NCBI RefSeq assembly: GCF_040403615.1
Contig: NZ_JBBAKG010000003.1
Span: forward strand, 62,001-126,000
Direction: 5' to 3'
Source of the DNA: Haliscomenobacter sp040403615
Lineage (GTDB): Bacteria; Bacteroidota; Bacteroidia; Chitinophagales; Saprospiraceae
DNA length: 64,000 nt
Of the stretch, positions 33,549 to 44,031 are shown one piece after another (the stretch's first letter is position 1; every line of letters begins with the position of its first letter). The translations under genes and the position numbers were made by a program. The notes below the pieces were generated by a model. It had not been told where the DNA came from, did no database searches, and worked only from the letters and a program-made list of their open reading frames with translations.

Positions 33549-36500
33549 ATGGCCTTTCCAGTATCACCCACAAACGGACAAGTAACGGTAGTAAACCAAG
33601 TATCTTACCAATACTCTAGCGCAACCAATTCATGGACTAGAATTCTTTCTACAGCCAACGTCATCACAGCCAACACAATTGCTGTGAACGGTGCGCTTAC
33701 AGTAGGAACCACAATCTCGGCCACTGGCAACATCAGTGTAGCAGCCGGCAATTTCTTTATTGGTAATGGTAGCCAACTGACCGGTGTTGCGGCTTCTAGT
33801 GCTGGCTTCCCGGTTAGTGCTGGAAACAGCAATATTGCGGCAAGTCCCAACTCTAACATTGCTATCTCTGTTGGCGGAACTGCCAACGTGGCGGTGTTTG
33901 CTACAACAGGCGAATACATCACTGGTGTACTCAGTGCAAGTGGAACAATTACTGGTGGCAACTTGGCAACTGCTGGTACAGCAAGTGCTACAGGTAACAT
34001 AACTGGCGGCAACATTTTGACTGGCGGACGGATAAGTGCCACAGGTACCATAACTGGCACAAGTCACCTGGGTGCAGTGGTTTCTGTAACTGCAAACGTT
34101 ACAGGTGGCAATGTACTAACAGGTGGCCTGATCAGTGCTACCAGTACGATCACTTCAGCAGCCAACATCACTGGTGGCAATGTGTTAACAGGTGGATTGA
34201 TTTCAGCAACTGGCAACGTTGATGGTAACTTTATCAACGGCAACGGTTATTTCTTAACAGGTATTATTACATCAGTAGCCAACATCAATAATGGCACATC
34301 AAATGTGAATATTGCCGCAGCCAATGCCAACATTACTGTGAGCGTTAATGGCACATCAAACGTGGCAGTTTTTGCCACAACAGGTGAATACATCACTGGT
34401 GAATTGAGTGCAAACGGCAACGTAACCGGTGGCAATATCCTAACAGGTGGACTAATCTCAGCAACATCAACTATCACTTCGGCTGCCAACGTAATCGGTG
34501 GCAATTTAGCTACAGGTGGACTAGTAACTGCAACTGGCAACATCACAGGTGGTAATGTATTGACTGGTGGCCTAATCAGTGCCACAAGCACAATCACTTC
34601 AGCAGCCAACATCACTGGTGGCAACGTGTTGACAGGCGGTCTTGTCAGTGCCACAGCCAACGTTACAGGTGGCAACTTGATTACAGGTGGGTTGATATCA
34701 GCAACTGCCAACGTAACCGGTGGCAATATTTTAACAGGTGGCCTGGTCAGTGCCACGGGCAATGCCATATTTGGAAATATCAGTACTTCAGGATCAGGCG
34801 GCAACATTTCAGGCGCCAACGTAATTTCTGGAACAACACTCAGTGCTTCGGGCAACGTAGTTGGCGGTAACATAACCACAGCAGGACAAATCACAGCAAC
34901 TGGCAACGTGACTGGTAGTTTCTTTATTGGTAACGGTTCACAATTAACAGGTGTCACAGCGAGTAGTGTAAATGCCAATGCTCTGACGGGTAATACTCTA
35001 AATCCAGGTGTAATAAACTCAAGTCTAACATCAGTTGGTAACTTGACTAGTCTGAGTGTTGTGGGCAACACTGTTGGTGGTAACTTCCTGACTGCTGGTT
35101 TAATTTCAGCAACATCAACAATCACTTCAGCAGCCAACGTGACGGGTGGCAACTTGACCACTGCTGGTTTGGTAACTGCAACAGGCAACATCACAGGTGG
35201 TAATGTACTAACTGCTGGTTTAATTTCAGCAACATCAACAATCACTTCAGCAGCCAACGTGACGGGTGGCAACTTGACCACAGCAGGACTTGTTACTGCT
35301 ACCGGTACAATCACTTCGGCAGCTAACATCACAGGTGGCAACATTTTGACTGCTGGCATAATGAGCAGTACCGGTAACGCCATACACGGCAACATTTTAA
35401 CTGCTGGCATTATATCTGCCACATCAACTATTACAAGTGCTGCCAACGTGATTGGTGGTAACGTATTGACTGCTGGATATGTTTCAGCAACAGGTAACGT
35501 AATAGGTGGCAATGTAACAACTGCTGGTTTGATATCAGCAACATCAACTATCACCAGTGCTGCCAATATAACTGGTGGCAATGTGCTGACAGGTGGATTA
35601 GTAAGTGCCACAGCCAACGTAACAGGTGGCAATTTGATCACCGGTGGTGCAATAACTGCAACTGCCAACATCACAGGTGGTAATGTACTAACTGCTGGTT
35701 TAATTTCAGCAACTGGCAATATCCAAGGTGGCAATGTAAACACCAACCAAATTCGCAACGTAAGTGGCAACCTGACCATTGGTGTCACTGCTGGTAATTT
35801 GTTGATACAACCCGCTGGTAACATTGTATTGAGTGCAAATACCTGGATCAACAACCTCAATTATCCTTTTGCTTCCTCAGATGCGGCAACCAAAGAATAC
35901 GTTGATAACCTTGCCACAACAGGAATTACATATCACCAAGAGGTATCGGTGGCCACTATCTCTAACTTGGCCACTGCCACAGGCGGTACAATCACATACT
36001 CACAACCCAATGGCGTGGCCAACGGCATTGGTGCCAAACTGACCACAACAGGCTCATTCAACTTAATCGACACAGGCAATGTACAAACAGTGGGCACACG
36101 TATCTTGGTCAAGAACGAAGGCAATGCTGTATTCAACGGTGTGTACACATGGTCTAACGCCACTGTTATTGTACGTTCAACTGACACTGATCAATATGGT
36201 GCCAACAGCGTAGAAGAACTCAGTATCAATGACTACTTCTTTGTCACTGGTGGTAACGTCAACGCTGGTAGTGCTTACATCTGTGATGCACCCGCAGGTG
36301 CAATTGTATTTGGTACTTCAAACATTGGTTTCGCTCAGTTCAGTTCAAGCCAAGTTTACACAGCCAATACTGCGGCTGGTATCAGTTTGAATGGCACTGT
36401 GATCAACGCCAAGACAGACGGCATCACCACAGCATTTGACGGTGGTGGTAATATCATTGTCAAAGCCAGTGCAAACTTGACAACACCAAACATTGGTGCG

Positions 36501-39500
36501 GCAACCGGCACAAGTTTGAACACAACTGGTAATGTAACTGGTGGCAACCTGCTGACAGGTGGTTTGATAAGTGCTACATCAACAATCACTAGTGCTGCCA
36601 ACATCACTGGTGGTAACGTATTAACTGGTGGTATTGTGAGTGCTACTGGCAACATTGCTGGCAATTACTTTATCGGTAACGGTTCACAATTGACCGGAGT
36701 TTCGGCCTCCAATGCTGGCTTCCCAATCACAGCAGGTAACTCAAACATCGCTGCCGCACTTAACAGCAATATTGCAGTCACAGTAGGCGGAACAGCCAAT
36801 GTGGCAGTGTTTGCCACAACAGGTGAATACATCACTGGTGAATTGAGTGCAAACGGCAACGTAACCGGTGGCAATGTATTGACAGGTGGTTTAATTTCTT
36901 CAACTGGTTCTATAACAAGTGCTGCCAACGTGACGGGTGGCAACTTGACCACTTCTGGTTTGGTAACTGCAACAGGCAACATCACAGGTGGTAATGTACT
37001 AACTGCTGGTTTAATTTCAGCAACATCAACAATCACTTCAGCAGCCAACATCACAGGTGGTAATGTATTGACTGCCGGCTTGGTGTCAGCAACTGCCAAT
37101 GTAACCGGCGGCAACTTGTTGACTGCTGGTTTGATATCAGCAACATCAACCATAACAAGTGCTGCCAACATCACAGGTGGTAATGTATTAACTGCTGGTT
37201 TGATAAGTGCTACATCAACTATCACCAGTGCTGCCAACATCACAGGTGGTAACTTGTTGACTGCTGGTTTGATAAGTGCTACAGCCAACATCACTGGTGG
37301 TAATGTATTAACAGGCGGATTGATATCGGCCACTGCCAACGTAACTGGCGGCAATGTATTAACTGCTGGATTAATTTCAGCAACATCAACAATAACCAGT
37401 GCTGCCAACGTCACTGGTGGTAACTTGTTGACAAGTGGATTGATATCGGCAACATCAACAATAACCAGTGCTGCCAACATTACCGGTGGCAATGTGCTAA
37501 CAGGTGGATTAATTTCAGCAACAGCCAATGTTACAGGCGGTAACTTGTTGACAGGTGGATTGATTAGTGCGACTTCAACAATCACTTCGGCGGCCAACAT
37601 CACTGGTGGCAATGTACTAACAGGTGGATTAGTTAGTGCCACAGCAAACGTTACTGGTGGTAACATCCTAACAGGTGGACTAATCAGTGCAACTGGCAAC
37701 GTTTCTGGTAACTTTATTAATGGTAATGGTTATTTCTTAACAGGTATTATCACAAGTGTGGCCAATATCAACAACGGCACATCAAATGTAAACATTGCCG
37801 CAGCCAATGCCAACGTAACAGTCAGTGTAAACGGTACTGCAAACGTGGCAGTGTTTGCCACAACAGGTGGCCACATCACTGGTGTGTTGAGTGCAAGTGG
37901 TAATGTAACCGGTGGCAACGTACTTACAGGCGGGTTAATTTCGGCAACATCAACAATCACTAGTGCAGCCAACATCACTGGTGGTAATGTATTGACAGGT
38001 GGATTGATATCAGCAACAGCCAACATCACTGGTGGCAACCTAACAACTGGTGGATTAATTTCGGCAACAGCCAACGTAACCGGTGGCAACTTGTTGACTG
38101 CTGGCCTGATAAGTGCCACTGGCAACATCACCGGTGGTAACGTTACTGCTACAAACTACTACTATGCCAACGGTATAGCAATTGTTAACTACACAGCGTC
38201 CGGAACACCTCCTGCCAGCCCAACAGCTGGATGGCAGTGGTACAACACTTCAACAGATGTGTTGTATGAATATATCTTTGATGGTACTGATGACTATTGG
38301 GTCGACATATCAAGCCCGGCATTTGCAGGCGGTGTGGTAGCCAATGTATCAATTGCAGGCAGTATGTTGGTCAATGCCAATGCCGCATATGACATTGGTA
38401 GTTCAAGCCAAACATTCCGTGATGTATATGCTCAAAACTACTATGGTAACGGTGCCACACTGACTGGTATTATTACCTCAGTAAGCAACATCAACAATGG
38501 TACATCAAACGTTACTGTAAACGGTTCAGGTGGTAACGTCACAACATCAGTTGGTGGAACCGCCAACGTTGGTGTATTCTACAACGGCGGTTTGAGCATT
38601 ACTGGTGACTTGACAGTGACTGGTAACGCTACCCTGAGCGGCAACATTCTAGGCGACAGAGTACAAAACGGCACAACTTCAATTGATATTCAAACAGCCG
38701 GCGGCAATGCCAACGTCAATATTGGCGGCACAGGCAACTTGGCAGTGTTTGCTCCAGGTAACTTGGTAATGACTGGTAACATCAATCCAAGTGCTAATAT
38801 CACATACGACTTGGGTACAACAACTCAGCGTTGGAAAGATATTTACTTGGCCAATAGCACAATTTACCTAGGTAATTCAACAATCACTGCCAACGCTACT
38901 GCGGTCACAATTACCAACCCAGCAGGCGGTACAACAGTGTTGGCCGGTGCAAGTGGTGCAACCGCGGTAACTGGCGCAACAGTCAGTGCAAGTGGCAACG
39001 TAACCGGCGGCAATTTGTTGACAGGTGGATTGATTTCTGCAACTGGCACCATAACCGGCACAAGTCATTTGGGTGCAGTGGTATCAGTAACTGGCAACAT
39101 CATAGGTGGTAACCTGATAATCAGTGGCGCTATTACCGATTCAGGACAACTGGACATCACAACCACAGGTAGCAACGGCAATATTGTGTTGACACCAAAT
39201 GGTACAGGTAACGTTAATTTCTCAAGCAATATCATGCCAACCAGTGCCAATGCCACTGCCAACATTGGTAGTGCAACTGCTTACTTTAACACCATGTTTG
39301 GTAAGGCAACCACAGCACAATATGCTGACTTGGCTGAAAATTACTTGGCTGATGCGGTGTATGTACCCGGAACTGTGTTGGATTTTGACGGTGCGCAGGA
39401 AGTCACACTAAGTACTCGTGATTCCAGCAGACGTGTTGCAGGCGTAGTGTCTACTAACCCTGCTCACTTGATGAACTCTACATTAGATGGGGCTCACGTG

Positions 39501-39695
39501 GTTGCTGTGGCTTTGGTTGGTCGTGTGCCAACTCAAGTGACTGGTACTATCGCCAAAGGCGATTTGATGGTATCTGCTGGAAATGGACGTGCGCGAGCCG
39601 AAGCCAATCCTGCAATCGGTACTGTTATTGGTAAAGCATTGGAGAACTTTAGCGGCGGTGAAGGCACTATCGAAATCGTGATTTGTATGCAATAA
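33549..39695 (+). CDS. Giant fibre-like virion protein 3
   Basis: This 2048-residue protein is the largest in the window. The N-terminus 'MAFPVSPTNGQVTVVNQVSYQY' is shared with the gene at 39706 and is probably the attachment end. Long arrays of 17- and 23-residue units follow (ANITGGNVLTGGLISAT with or without STITSA), interrupted by the shared module at about 770-992. A 'YYYANG...WQWYNTSTDVLYEYIFDG' module follows later. The C-terminus, with 'TTAQYADLAENYLADAVYVPG' and 'RVAGVVSTNPAHLMNS', resembles the end domains of many environmental phage fibres and recurs at 42796-43608. It is a probable tail fibre or adhesin. AGGAGG gives a strong start. Confidence 0.75.
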   Translation: MAFPVSPTNGQVTVVNQVSYQYSSATNSWTRILSTANVITANTIAVNGALTVGTTISATGNISVAAGNFFIGNGSQLTGVAASSAGFPVSAGNSNIAASPNSNIAISVGGTANVAVFATTGEYITGVLSASGTITGGNLATAGTASATGNITGGNILTGGRISATGTITGTSHLGAVVSVTANVTGGNVLTGGLISATSTITSAANITGGNVLTGGLISATGNVDGNFINGNGYFLTGIITSVANINNGTSNVNIAAANANITVSVNGTSNVAVFATTGEYITGELSANGNVTGGNILTGGLISATSTITSAANVIGGNLATGGLVTATGNITGGNVLTGGLISATSTITSAANITGGNVLTGGLVSATANVTGGNLITGGLISATANVTGGNILTGGLVSATGNAIFGNISTSGSGGNISGANVISGTTLSASGNVVGGNITTAGQITATGNVTGSFFIGNGSQLTGVTASSVNANALTGNTLNPGVINSSLTSVGNLTSLSVVGNTVGGNFLTAGLISATSTITSAANVTGGNLTTAGLVTATGNITGGNVLTAGLISATSTITSAANVTGGNLTTAGLVTATGTITSAANITGGNILTAGIMSSTGNAIHGNILTAGIISATSTITSAANVIGGNVLTAGYVSATGNVIGGNVTTAGLISATSTITSAANITGGNVLTGGLVSATANVTGGNLITGGAITATANITGGNVLTAGLISATGNIQGGNVNTNQIRNVSGNLTIGVTAGNLLIQPAGNIVLSANTWINNLNYPFASSDAATKEYVDNLATTGITYHQEVSVATISNLATATGGTITYSQPNGVANGIGAKLTTTGSFNLIDTGNVQTVGTRILVKNEGNAVFNGVYTWSNATVIVRSTDTDQYGANSVEELSINDYFFVTGGNVNAGSAYICDAPAGAIVFGTSNIGFAQFSSSQVYTANTAAGISLNGTVINAKTDGITTAFDGGGNIIVKASANLTTPNIGAATGTSLNTTGNVTGGNLLTGGLISATSTITSAANITGGNVLTGGIVSATGNIAGNYFIGNGSQLTGVSASNAGFPITAGNSNIAAALNSNIAVTVGGTANVAVFATTGEYITGELSANGNVTGGNVLTGGLISSTGSITSAANVTGGNLTTSGLVTATGNITGGNVLTAGLISATSTITSAANITGGNVLTAGLVSATANVTGGNLLTAGLISATSTITSAANITGGNVLTAGLISATSTITSAANITGGNLLTAGLISATANITGGNVLTGGLISATANVTGGNVLTAGLISATSTITSAANVTGGNLLTSGLISATSTITSAANITGGNVLTGGLISATANVTGGNLLTGGLISATSTITSAANITGGNVLTGGLVSATANVTGGNILTGGLISATGNVSGNFINGNGYFLTGIITSVANINNGTSNVNIAAANANVTVSVNGTANVAVFATTGGHITGVLSASGNVTGGNVLTGGLISATSTITSAANITGGNVLTGGLISATANITGGNLTTGGLISATANVTGGNLLTAGLISATGNITGGNVTATNYYYANGIAIVNYTASGTPPASPTAGWQWYNTSTDVLYEYIFDGTDDYWVDISSPAFAGGVVANVSIAGSMLVNANAAYDIGSSSQTFRDVYAQNYYGNGATLTGIITSVSNINNGTSNVTVNGSGGNVTTSVGGTANVGVFYNGGLSITGDLTVTGNATLSGNILGDRVQNGTTSIDIQTAGGNANVNIGGTGNLAVFAPGNLVMTGNINPSANITYDLGTTTQRWKDIYLANSTIYLGNSTITANATAVTITNPAGGTTVLAGASGATAVTGATVSASGNVTGGNLLTGGLISATGTITGTSHLGAVVSVTGNIIGGNLIISGAITDSGQLDITTTGSNGNIVLTPNGTGNVNFSSNIMPTSANATANIGSATAYFNTMFGKATTAQYADLAENYLADAVYVPGTVLDFDGAQEVTLSTRDSSRRVAGVVSTNPAHLMNSTLDGAHVVAVALVGRVPTQVTGTIAKGDLMVSAGNGRARAEANPAIGTVIGKALENFSGGEGTIEIVICMQ
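33700..35750 (+). repeat. Repeat array in giant fibre protein 3, first part
   Basis: Units of 17 codons (GGNVLTGGLISATANVT) and 23 codons (GGNVLTGGLISATSTITSAANIT) alternate; combined 40-codon (120-nt) periods are common. One block is identical over 71 nt (35091-35161 and 35211-35281). Confidence 0.9.
35858..36535 (+). repeat. Shared fibre module, copy 2 of 3
   Basis: This block corresponds to 28471-29145 and 41053-41730; it encodes 'EYVDNLATTGITYHQ' to 'NIGAATGTSLNTTG'. Confidence 0.85.
36535..38150 (+). repeat. Repeat array in giant fibre protein 3, second part
   Basis: The same 17/23-codon units as at 33700-35750 resume after the shared module, with many units near-identical at DNA level (for example atatcggcaacatcaaca and close variants). 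Confidence 0.9.
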
Positions 39696-39705
39696 AGGAT
39701 AGAAA

Positions 39706-42700
39706 ATGGCCTTCCCAGTAGCGCCGACAAACGGCCAAACTGCTGTTGTTAACAACATAACATATCAGTTTTCCAATGTCGGCAACACGTGGACACGCAT
39801 ACTGTCCACTGCCAACATCATAACTGCCAACACACTGGTATCAAACGGATATATCAGTGCGGCTGGCAACGTCACTGGCAACTACATTCTGGGCAACGGG
39901 TCTTTGCTCACAGGAATTGCTACAGGTAGCAGTTCAAACATTACCAACGGCACATCAAACGTCACAGTAGTAAGTTCGGGTGGCAACGTCACTGTTGGCA
40001 TTGGTGGTACTGCCAATGTGGTAGTGTTTGCTACAACAGGTGAATATGTAACCGGTATCATAAGTGCCAGTGGCGACATAATATCAGCGGCCAACATTAG
40101 GGGTGGTAATGTATTGACAGGTGGTGCAATCAGTGCCACAGGAACACTCAGTGTGACCGGCAATACCACAGTGGCCAACGTCAGTGCTGGCAACATATCG
40201 GCAGGCAGTCTAAATACTAGTGGATTGATCAGCGCCACCGCCAACATCACAGGTGGTAACATTTTGACCGGTGGTGTAATAAGTGCCGCAAGTACAATTA
40301 CTGGCACAAGCCACCTGGGTGCAGTGGTGTCTGTAACAGGTAACATCACTGGTGGTAACATCTTAACTGCCGGATTGATAAGTGCTACTGGCAACATAAC
40401 TGGTGGCAATCTGAGTGGCACAAGCATTGCAGGTACATTGACCACAGCCAGTCAAACCAATATCACAAGCGTTGGTACATTAGGTAGTCTGGCAGTCACA
40501 GCCAACGTCACAGGTGGCAACATCTTAACAGGTGGGCTGGTTAGTGCAACTGCCAACATAACAGGTGGTAACTTACTCACTGCTGGCATAATAAGTGCCA
40601 CAGGAACTATCACCACAGCAGGCAATCTAAGCCTCACTGGCAACATCGTTGATGCAGCCGAACTTTGGATCAATACCTTAGCCAATGGCAACATCAACCT
40701 CAATGTGAATGGCACAGGCCAAACCAACATACCCACTGGCATCCTCAGTGTCACAGGTAACATACAAGGTGGCAATTTACGCACAGCAGGACTTGTAAGT
40801 GCCACTGCTAACATAACTGGTGGTAATTTGCTGTCCGGCGCTATTGTATCAGCAGTGTCCAACATTACCGGTGGTAACATCCTAACTGCCGGGCAAGTAT
40901 CAGCAACTGGCAACGTGATTGGTGGTAACGTCAATACCAGCGTATTACGACCACTGAGCGGTGCATTGACAATCAGCACAGTTGCAGGCAACCTCAATTT
41001 AAGCCCAACCACAGGCAACATTGTTGTCAACAGCACATATATCAATGGCGTTCTAAATCCAGTTCAAGATCAAGACGTTGCTACCAAAGCATATGTTGAT
41101 AACTTTGCCACAACTGCTATCAGTTATCATCAGGCGGTGAATGTGGCCACTACCACAACATTGGCCACTACCACAGGTGGCACAATCACATACACACAGC
41201 CAAATGGCGTGGCCAATGGTGTGGGTGCGTTGCTACAAACAACTGGCACATTCAACCTGATTGACACTGCCAACGTACAAACACTTGGCACACGTATTCT
41301 TGTCAAGAATGAAGCCAATGCAGTGCTTAATGGAATATACACCTGGTCCAATGCCACAGCCATTATTCGTGCCACTGACGCTGATGAATATGGAGCAAAT
41401 AGTGCAACTCAGTTCAGTATCAACGACTACTTCTTTGTCACAAGTGGTAACGTCAATGCTGGCGCGGCTTATATTGTAGATGCACCCACAGGCACAATCA
41501 CATTTGGCACAAGCAATATTGCTTTTGCTCAGTTCAGTTCAAGTCAAACATACACAGCAAACACCTCAGCCGGTATCTCATTGGTTGGAACAGTTATCAA
41601 CGCCAAAGTTGATGGCGTCACCACAGCATTTGATGGTTCAGGAAATATCAGCGTCAAGGCATCGGCTAACCTTACAACACCAAATATTGGAGCCGCAACT
41701 GGTACAAGTTTAAGTGTTACCGGTAACGTAACCGGCGGCAATTTGTTGACAGGTGGATTAGTAAGTGCCACAGGCAACGTTATAGCTGGTAACCTGATAA
41801 TCAGTGGTGCCATTATTGCTCCGGCTCAGTTAGACATACAAACATCTGCTGCCAATGCCAATATTGTATTAAGTCCAAATGGCACGGGCAATGTCAACAC
41901 CGGTGCCAATTTGAGTGTGACTGGTAATATTCAAGGTGGTAATTTAAGAACAGCAGGATTGATATCAGCCACAGGCACTGTAACCGGATCATCATTTAGT
42001 GGTGCAGGTACTGGATTGACAGGCACCGCGGCATCGTTGACTGTGGGCAGTGCAACCACAGCAGGCACAGTGACCACTGCCGCACAATCAAATATTACCA
42101 GTGTTGGTACGCTGACTTCGGTCACTGTTAGTGGCAACACCACCGGTGGCAACTTATTAACTGGTGGATTAATTTCGGCCACTGCTAACATTACAGGCGG
42201 TAACCTACTTACTGCTGGTATAATATCAGCAACAGGAACCATCACATCAGCAGGCAACTTGAGCCTAACAGGTAATATTGTTGATGCAGGTGAGTTGTGG
42301 ATCAATACCACGGCCAACGGCAACATCAACATCAACGTAAATGGCACCGGACAAACCAACATACCTACTGGTATTTTGAGTGTGACTGGCAACATTCAAG
42401 GTGGCAACTTAAGAACGGTAGGACAAATCTCAGCAACAGGTAACGTCACTGCTAATTATTATGTTGGAAATGGTGCATTCCTAACTGGACTCAGTGCTGG
42501 TACTGCTGACAAGATTGCTAACGGTGCTACCAATATCAGTATACCTGTAGCATCGGGCAACATAGCCATGAGCGTGGGCGGGGCATCAAATACTGTGGTT
42601 ATTAACCTGGGCAGTCTGACCATGTACGGCACATTTGCAGGACCAAAGACTCTGGAAGCCAACGTAACTGTGGCAAATGCAGTGAATGCATTGTTAATAG

Positions 42701-42774
42701 GGCCAGTAACCATCGGAAATGGGTATCATATTGACATACCTGATGCTTCTACACTATATGTTTACACACCATAA
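39706..42774 (+). CDS. Giant fibre-like virion protein 4
   Basis: This 1022-residue protein shares its N-terminus with giant protein 3 ('MAFPVAPTNGQTAVVNNITYQF', then RILSTAN), carries shorter TGGN repeat arrays, and holds the third copy of the shared module at about residues 449-675. A unit 'AGNLSLTGNIVDA(A/G)ELWINT' occurs twice, once before and once after that module. The C-terminal 100 residues are unique ('LGSLTMYGTFAGPKTLEANV') and end in VYTP. The N-terminal identity suggests that proteins 3 and 4 attach to the same site and are alternative or co-assembled fibres. Confidence 0.72.
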   Translation: MAFPVAPTNGQTAVVNNITYQFSNVGNTWTRILSTANIITANTLVSNGYISAAGNVTGNYILGNGSLLTGIATGSSSNITNGTSNVTVVSSGGNVTVGIGGTANVVVFATTGEYVTGIISASGDIISAANIRGGNVLTGGAISATGTLSVTGNTTVANVSAGNISAGSLNTSGLISATANITGGNILTGGVISAASTITGTSHLGAVVSVTGNITGGNILTAGLISATGNITGGNLSGTSIAGTLTTASQTNITSVGTLGSLAVTANVTGGNILTGGLVSATANITGGNLLTAGIISATGTITTAGNLSLTGNIVDAAELWINTLANGNINLNVNGTGQTNIPTGILSVTGNIQGGNLRTAGLVSATANITGGNLLSGAIVSAVSNITGGNILTAGQVSATGNVIGGNVNTSVLRPLSGALTISTVAGNLNLSPTTGNIVVNSTYINGVLNPVQDQDVATKAYVDNFATTAISYHQAVNVATTTTLATTTGGTITYTQPNGVANGVGALLQTTGTFNLIDTANVQTLGTRILVKNEANAVLNGIYTWSNATAIIRATDADEYGANSATQFSINDYFFVTSGNVNAGAAYIVDAPTGTITFGTSNIAFAQFSSSQTYTANTSAGISLVGTVINAKVDGVTTAFDGSGNISVKASANLTTPNIGAATGTSLSVTGNVTGGNLLTGGLVSATGNVIAGNLIISGAIIAPAQLDIQTSAANANIVLSPNGTGNVNTGANLSVTGNIQGGNLRTAGLISATGTVTGSSFSGAGTGLTGTAASLTVGSATTAGTVTTAAQSNITSVGTLTSVTVSGNTTGGNLLTGGLISATANITGGNLLTAGIISATGTITSAGNLSLTGNIVDAGELWINTTANGNININVNGTGQTNIPTGILSVTGNIQGGNLRTVGQISATGNVTANYYVGNGAFLTGLSAGTADKIANGATNISIPVASGNIAMSVGGASNTVVINLGSLTMYGTFAGPKTLEANVTVANAVNALLIGPVTIGNGYHIDIPDASTLYVYTP
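41053..41730 (+). repeat. Shared fibre module, copy 3 of 3
   Basis: This block corresponds to 28471-29145 and 35858-36535; it encodes 'AYVDNFATTAISYHQ' to 'NIGAATGTSLSVTG'. Confidence 0.85.
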
Positions 42775-42777
42775 ATA
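42772..42777 (+). promoter_or_regulatory. Late promoter-like box overlapping stop codon
   Basis: CATAAATA includes the TAA stop of giant protein 4 and lies 18 nt before the ATG at 42796, with AAGGA between. Confidence 0.5.
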
Positions 42778-42795
42778 CAGCAAGGACTTATTCGA

Positions 42796-43608
42796 ATGGC
42801 ACTATCACTAGACGGAACAACAGGCATATCAGCAACAGGCAACATTACAGGCGGTAATGTTATTGCCAGCGGCTCTTTGATTGTGGGCTCTTTTGCCCCG
42901 GCATCACTTGCAACCGCTGGTAACGTGACCGGTGGTAACATCTTGACTGCTGGCATAATGAGTTCAACTGGTAATGCCATACACGGTAACTTGACAGTAT
43001 CAACTGGTAACATCACAGGTGGTAACCTGATATTGAGTGGCGCTATTACCGATTCGGCTCAGTTAGACATACAAACATCCGCTGCCAATGCCAACATTGT
43101 GTTGACGCCAAACGGCACAGGTAATGTCAATATCTCAAGCAACATCATGCCAATCAGTGCCAACGCCACAGCCAACATTGGCAGCGCCACAGCATCGTTC
43201 AATACAGGTTTTTTGAAATCAACCACAGCACAGTATGCTGACTTGGCAGAACTTTATTCAGCAGATGCCAAGTATGCACCGGGCACTGTGCTGAAATTTG
43301 GCGGCAACAATGAAGTAACCATTTCCACAGTGTCATCAGATTCAAGAGTGGCCGGAGTAGTATCTACAAATCCTGCCCATTTGATGAACAGCACACTCGA
43401 TGCAGAACACACTGTGGCTCTAGCCCTTCAAGGTCGTGTGCCAACTCAGGTAACAGGCACAGTGCGCAAAGGTGACATGATGGTCAGTGCAGGCAACGGC
43501 CAATCTCACGCCAGTGCTGCACCTGCCATGGGCACAGTTATTGGCAAGGCCTTGCAAGACTTTGATGGAGTTTCTGGCACAATTGAGATTGTGGTTGGTA
43601 GACTATAA
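42796..43608 (+). CDS. Short fibre-like protein with shared C-terminal domain
   Basis: This 270-residue protein has about 110 residues of TGGN-type repeat and then the same C-terminal domain as giant protein 3 ('TTAQYADLAELYSADAKYAPG', 'RVAGVVSTNPAHLMNSTL', 'GRVPTQVTGTVRKGDMMVS'). It looks like a shortened relative of giant protein 3 that keeps the end domain. It could be a competing or alternative fibre tip, a trimerisation partner, or a donor for recombination. Its 3' end overlaps the convergent Nudix gene by 6 nt. Confidence 0.7.
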   Translation: MALSLDGTTGISATGNITGGNVIASGSLIVGSFAPASLATAGNVTGGNILTAGIMSSTGNAIHGNLTVSTGNITGGNLILSGAITDSAQLDIQTSAANANIVLTPNGTGNVNISSNIMPISANATANIGSATASFNTGFLKSTTAQYADLAELYSADAKYAPGTVLKFGGNNEVTISTVSSDSRVAGVVSTNPAHLMNSTLDAEHTVALALQGRVPTQVTGTVRKGDMMVSAGNGQSHASAAPAMGTVIGKALQDFDGVSGTIEIVVGRL

Positions 43609-44031
43609 CGTTTGTTCTATCTGCTGAATTTTTTGTTGCACAGCATCGATATTCATGGTATTCCATAGTCCAGGATGCATGGGCTTGGGCCAAGTACCAG
43701 CATCAATCCAGGCATATCCCAAGTGCTCATAGTTGAGTCTAGGAACAAATTCAGTATCCACAACACAAATCCAGGTGTGATATTCAAAAGCCAAATCTGC
43801 TGATGTAAACTTTTCCAAGGGTATTAATCTCAAGTAAGTGGGAAAGAATCCCAGTTCTTCAATGCATTCACGTTCCATGCCACCCAACAACGTTTCGCCT
43901 GTTTCAATCTTGCCACCAGGTAGTCCCCAGGCTCCCGGGTGCTTGATGTCGTTGCGTAGTAGATAAAGATAGCGTTTGGTGTCCCGACTGCGGAACCACA
44001 CACCCACTGCCTTCAAAGCACTAGACTCCAT
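43603..44031 (-). CDS. Nudix hydrolase
   Basis: This 142-residue protein contains a complete Nudix box: G40-x5-E46-x7-R54-E55-x2-E58-E59-x-G61 (GGKIETGETLLGGMERECIEELG). Such enzymes hydrolyse nucleoside diphosphate derivatives, for example oxidised or sugar nucleotides or dinucleotides. The start at 44031 is chosen because GGGAG lies 4 nt upstream; a longer in-frame version lacks this. The gene overlaps the end of gp15 by 19 nt on the same strand, so it is co-expressed with neck/tail genes. The substrate is unknown. Confidence 0.88.
   Translation of the reverse strand: MESSALKAVGVWFRSRDTKRYLYLLRNDIKHPGAWGLPGGKIETGETLLGGMERECIEELGFFPTYLRLIPLEKFTSADLAFEYHTWICVVDTEFVPRLNYEHLGYAWIDAGTWPKPMHPGLWNTMNIDAVQQKIQQIEQTL

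Noticed and set aside
34247..35860. Long minus-strand open frame (537 codons) and similar ones at 27644-28351, 36665-37699 and 40452-41045
   Set aside because: They are mirror frames of the TGGN repeat arrays, giving repetitive Pro/Val/Leu peptides (PPVMLAALVIVDVA type). No ribosome binding sites or family resemblance.
33700..38150. CRISPR-like regular repeats
   Set aside because: The repeats are coding, in frame, degenerate and without unique spacers of constant length.
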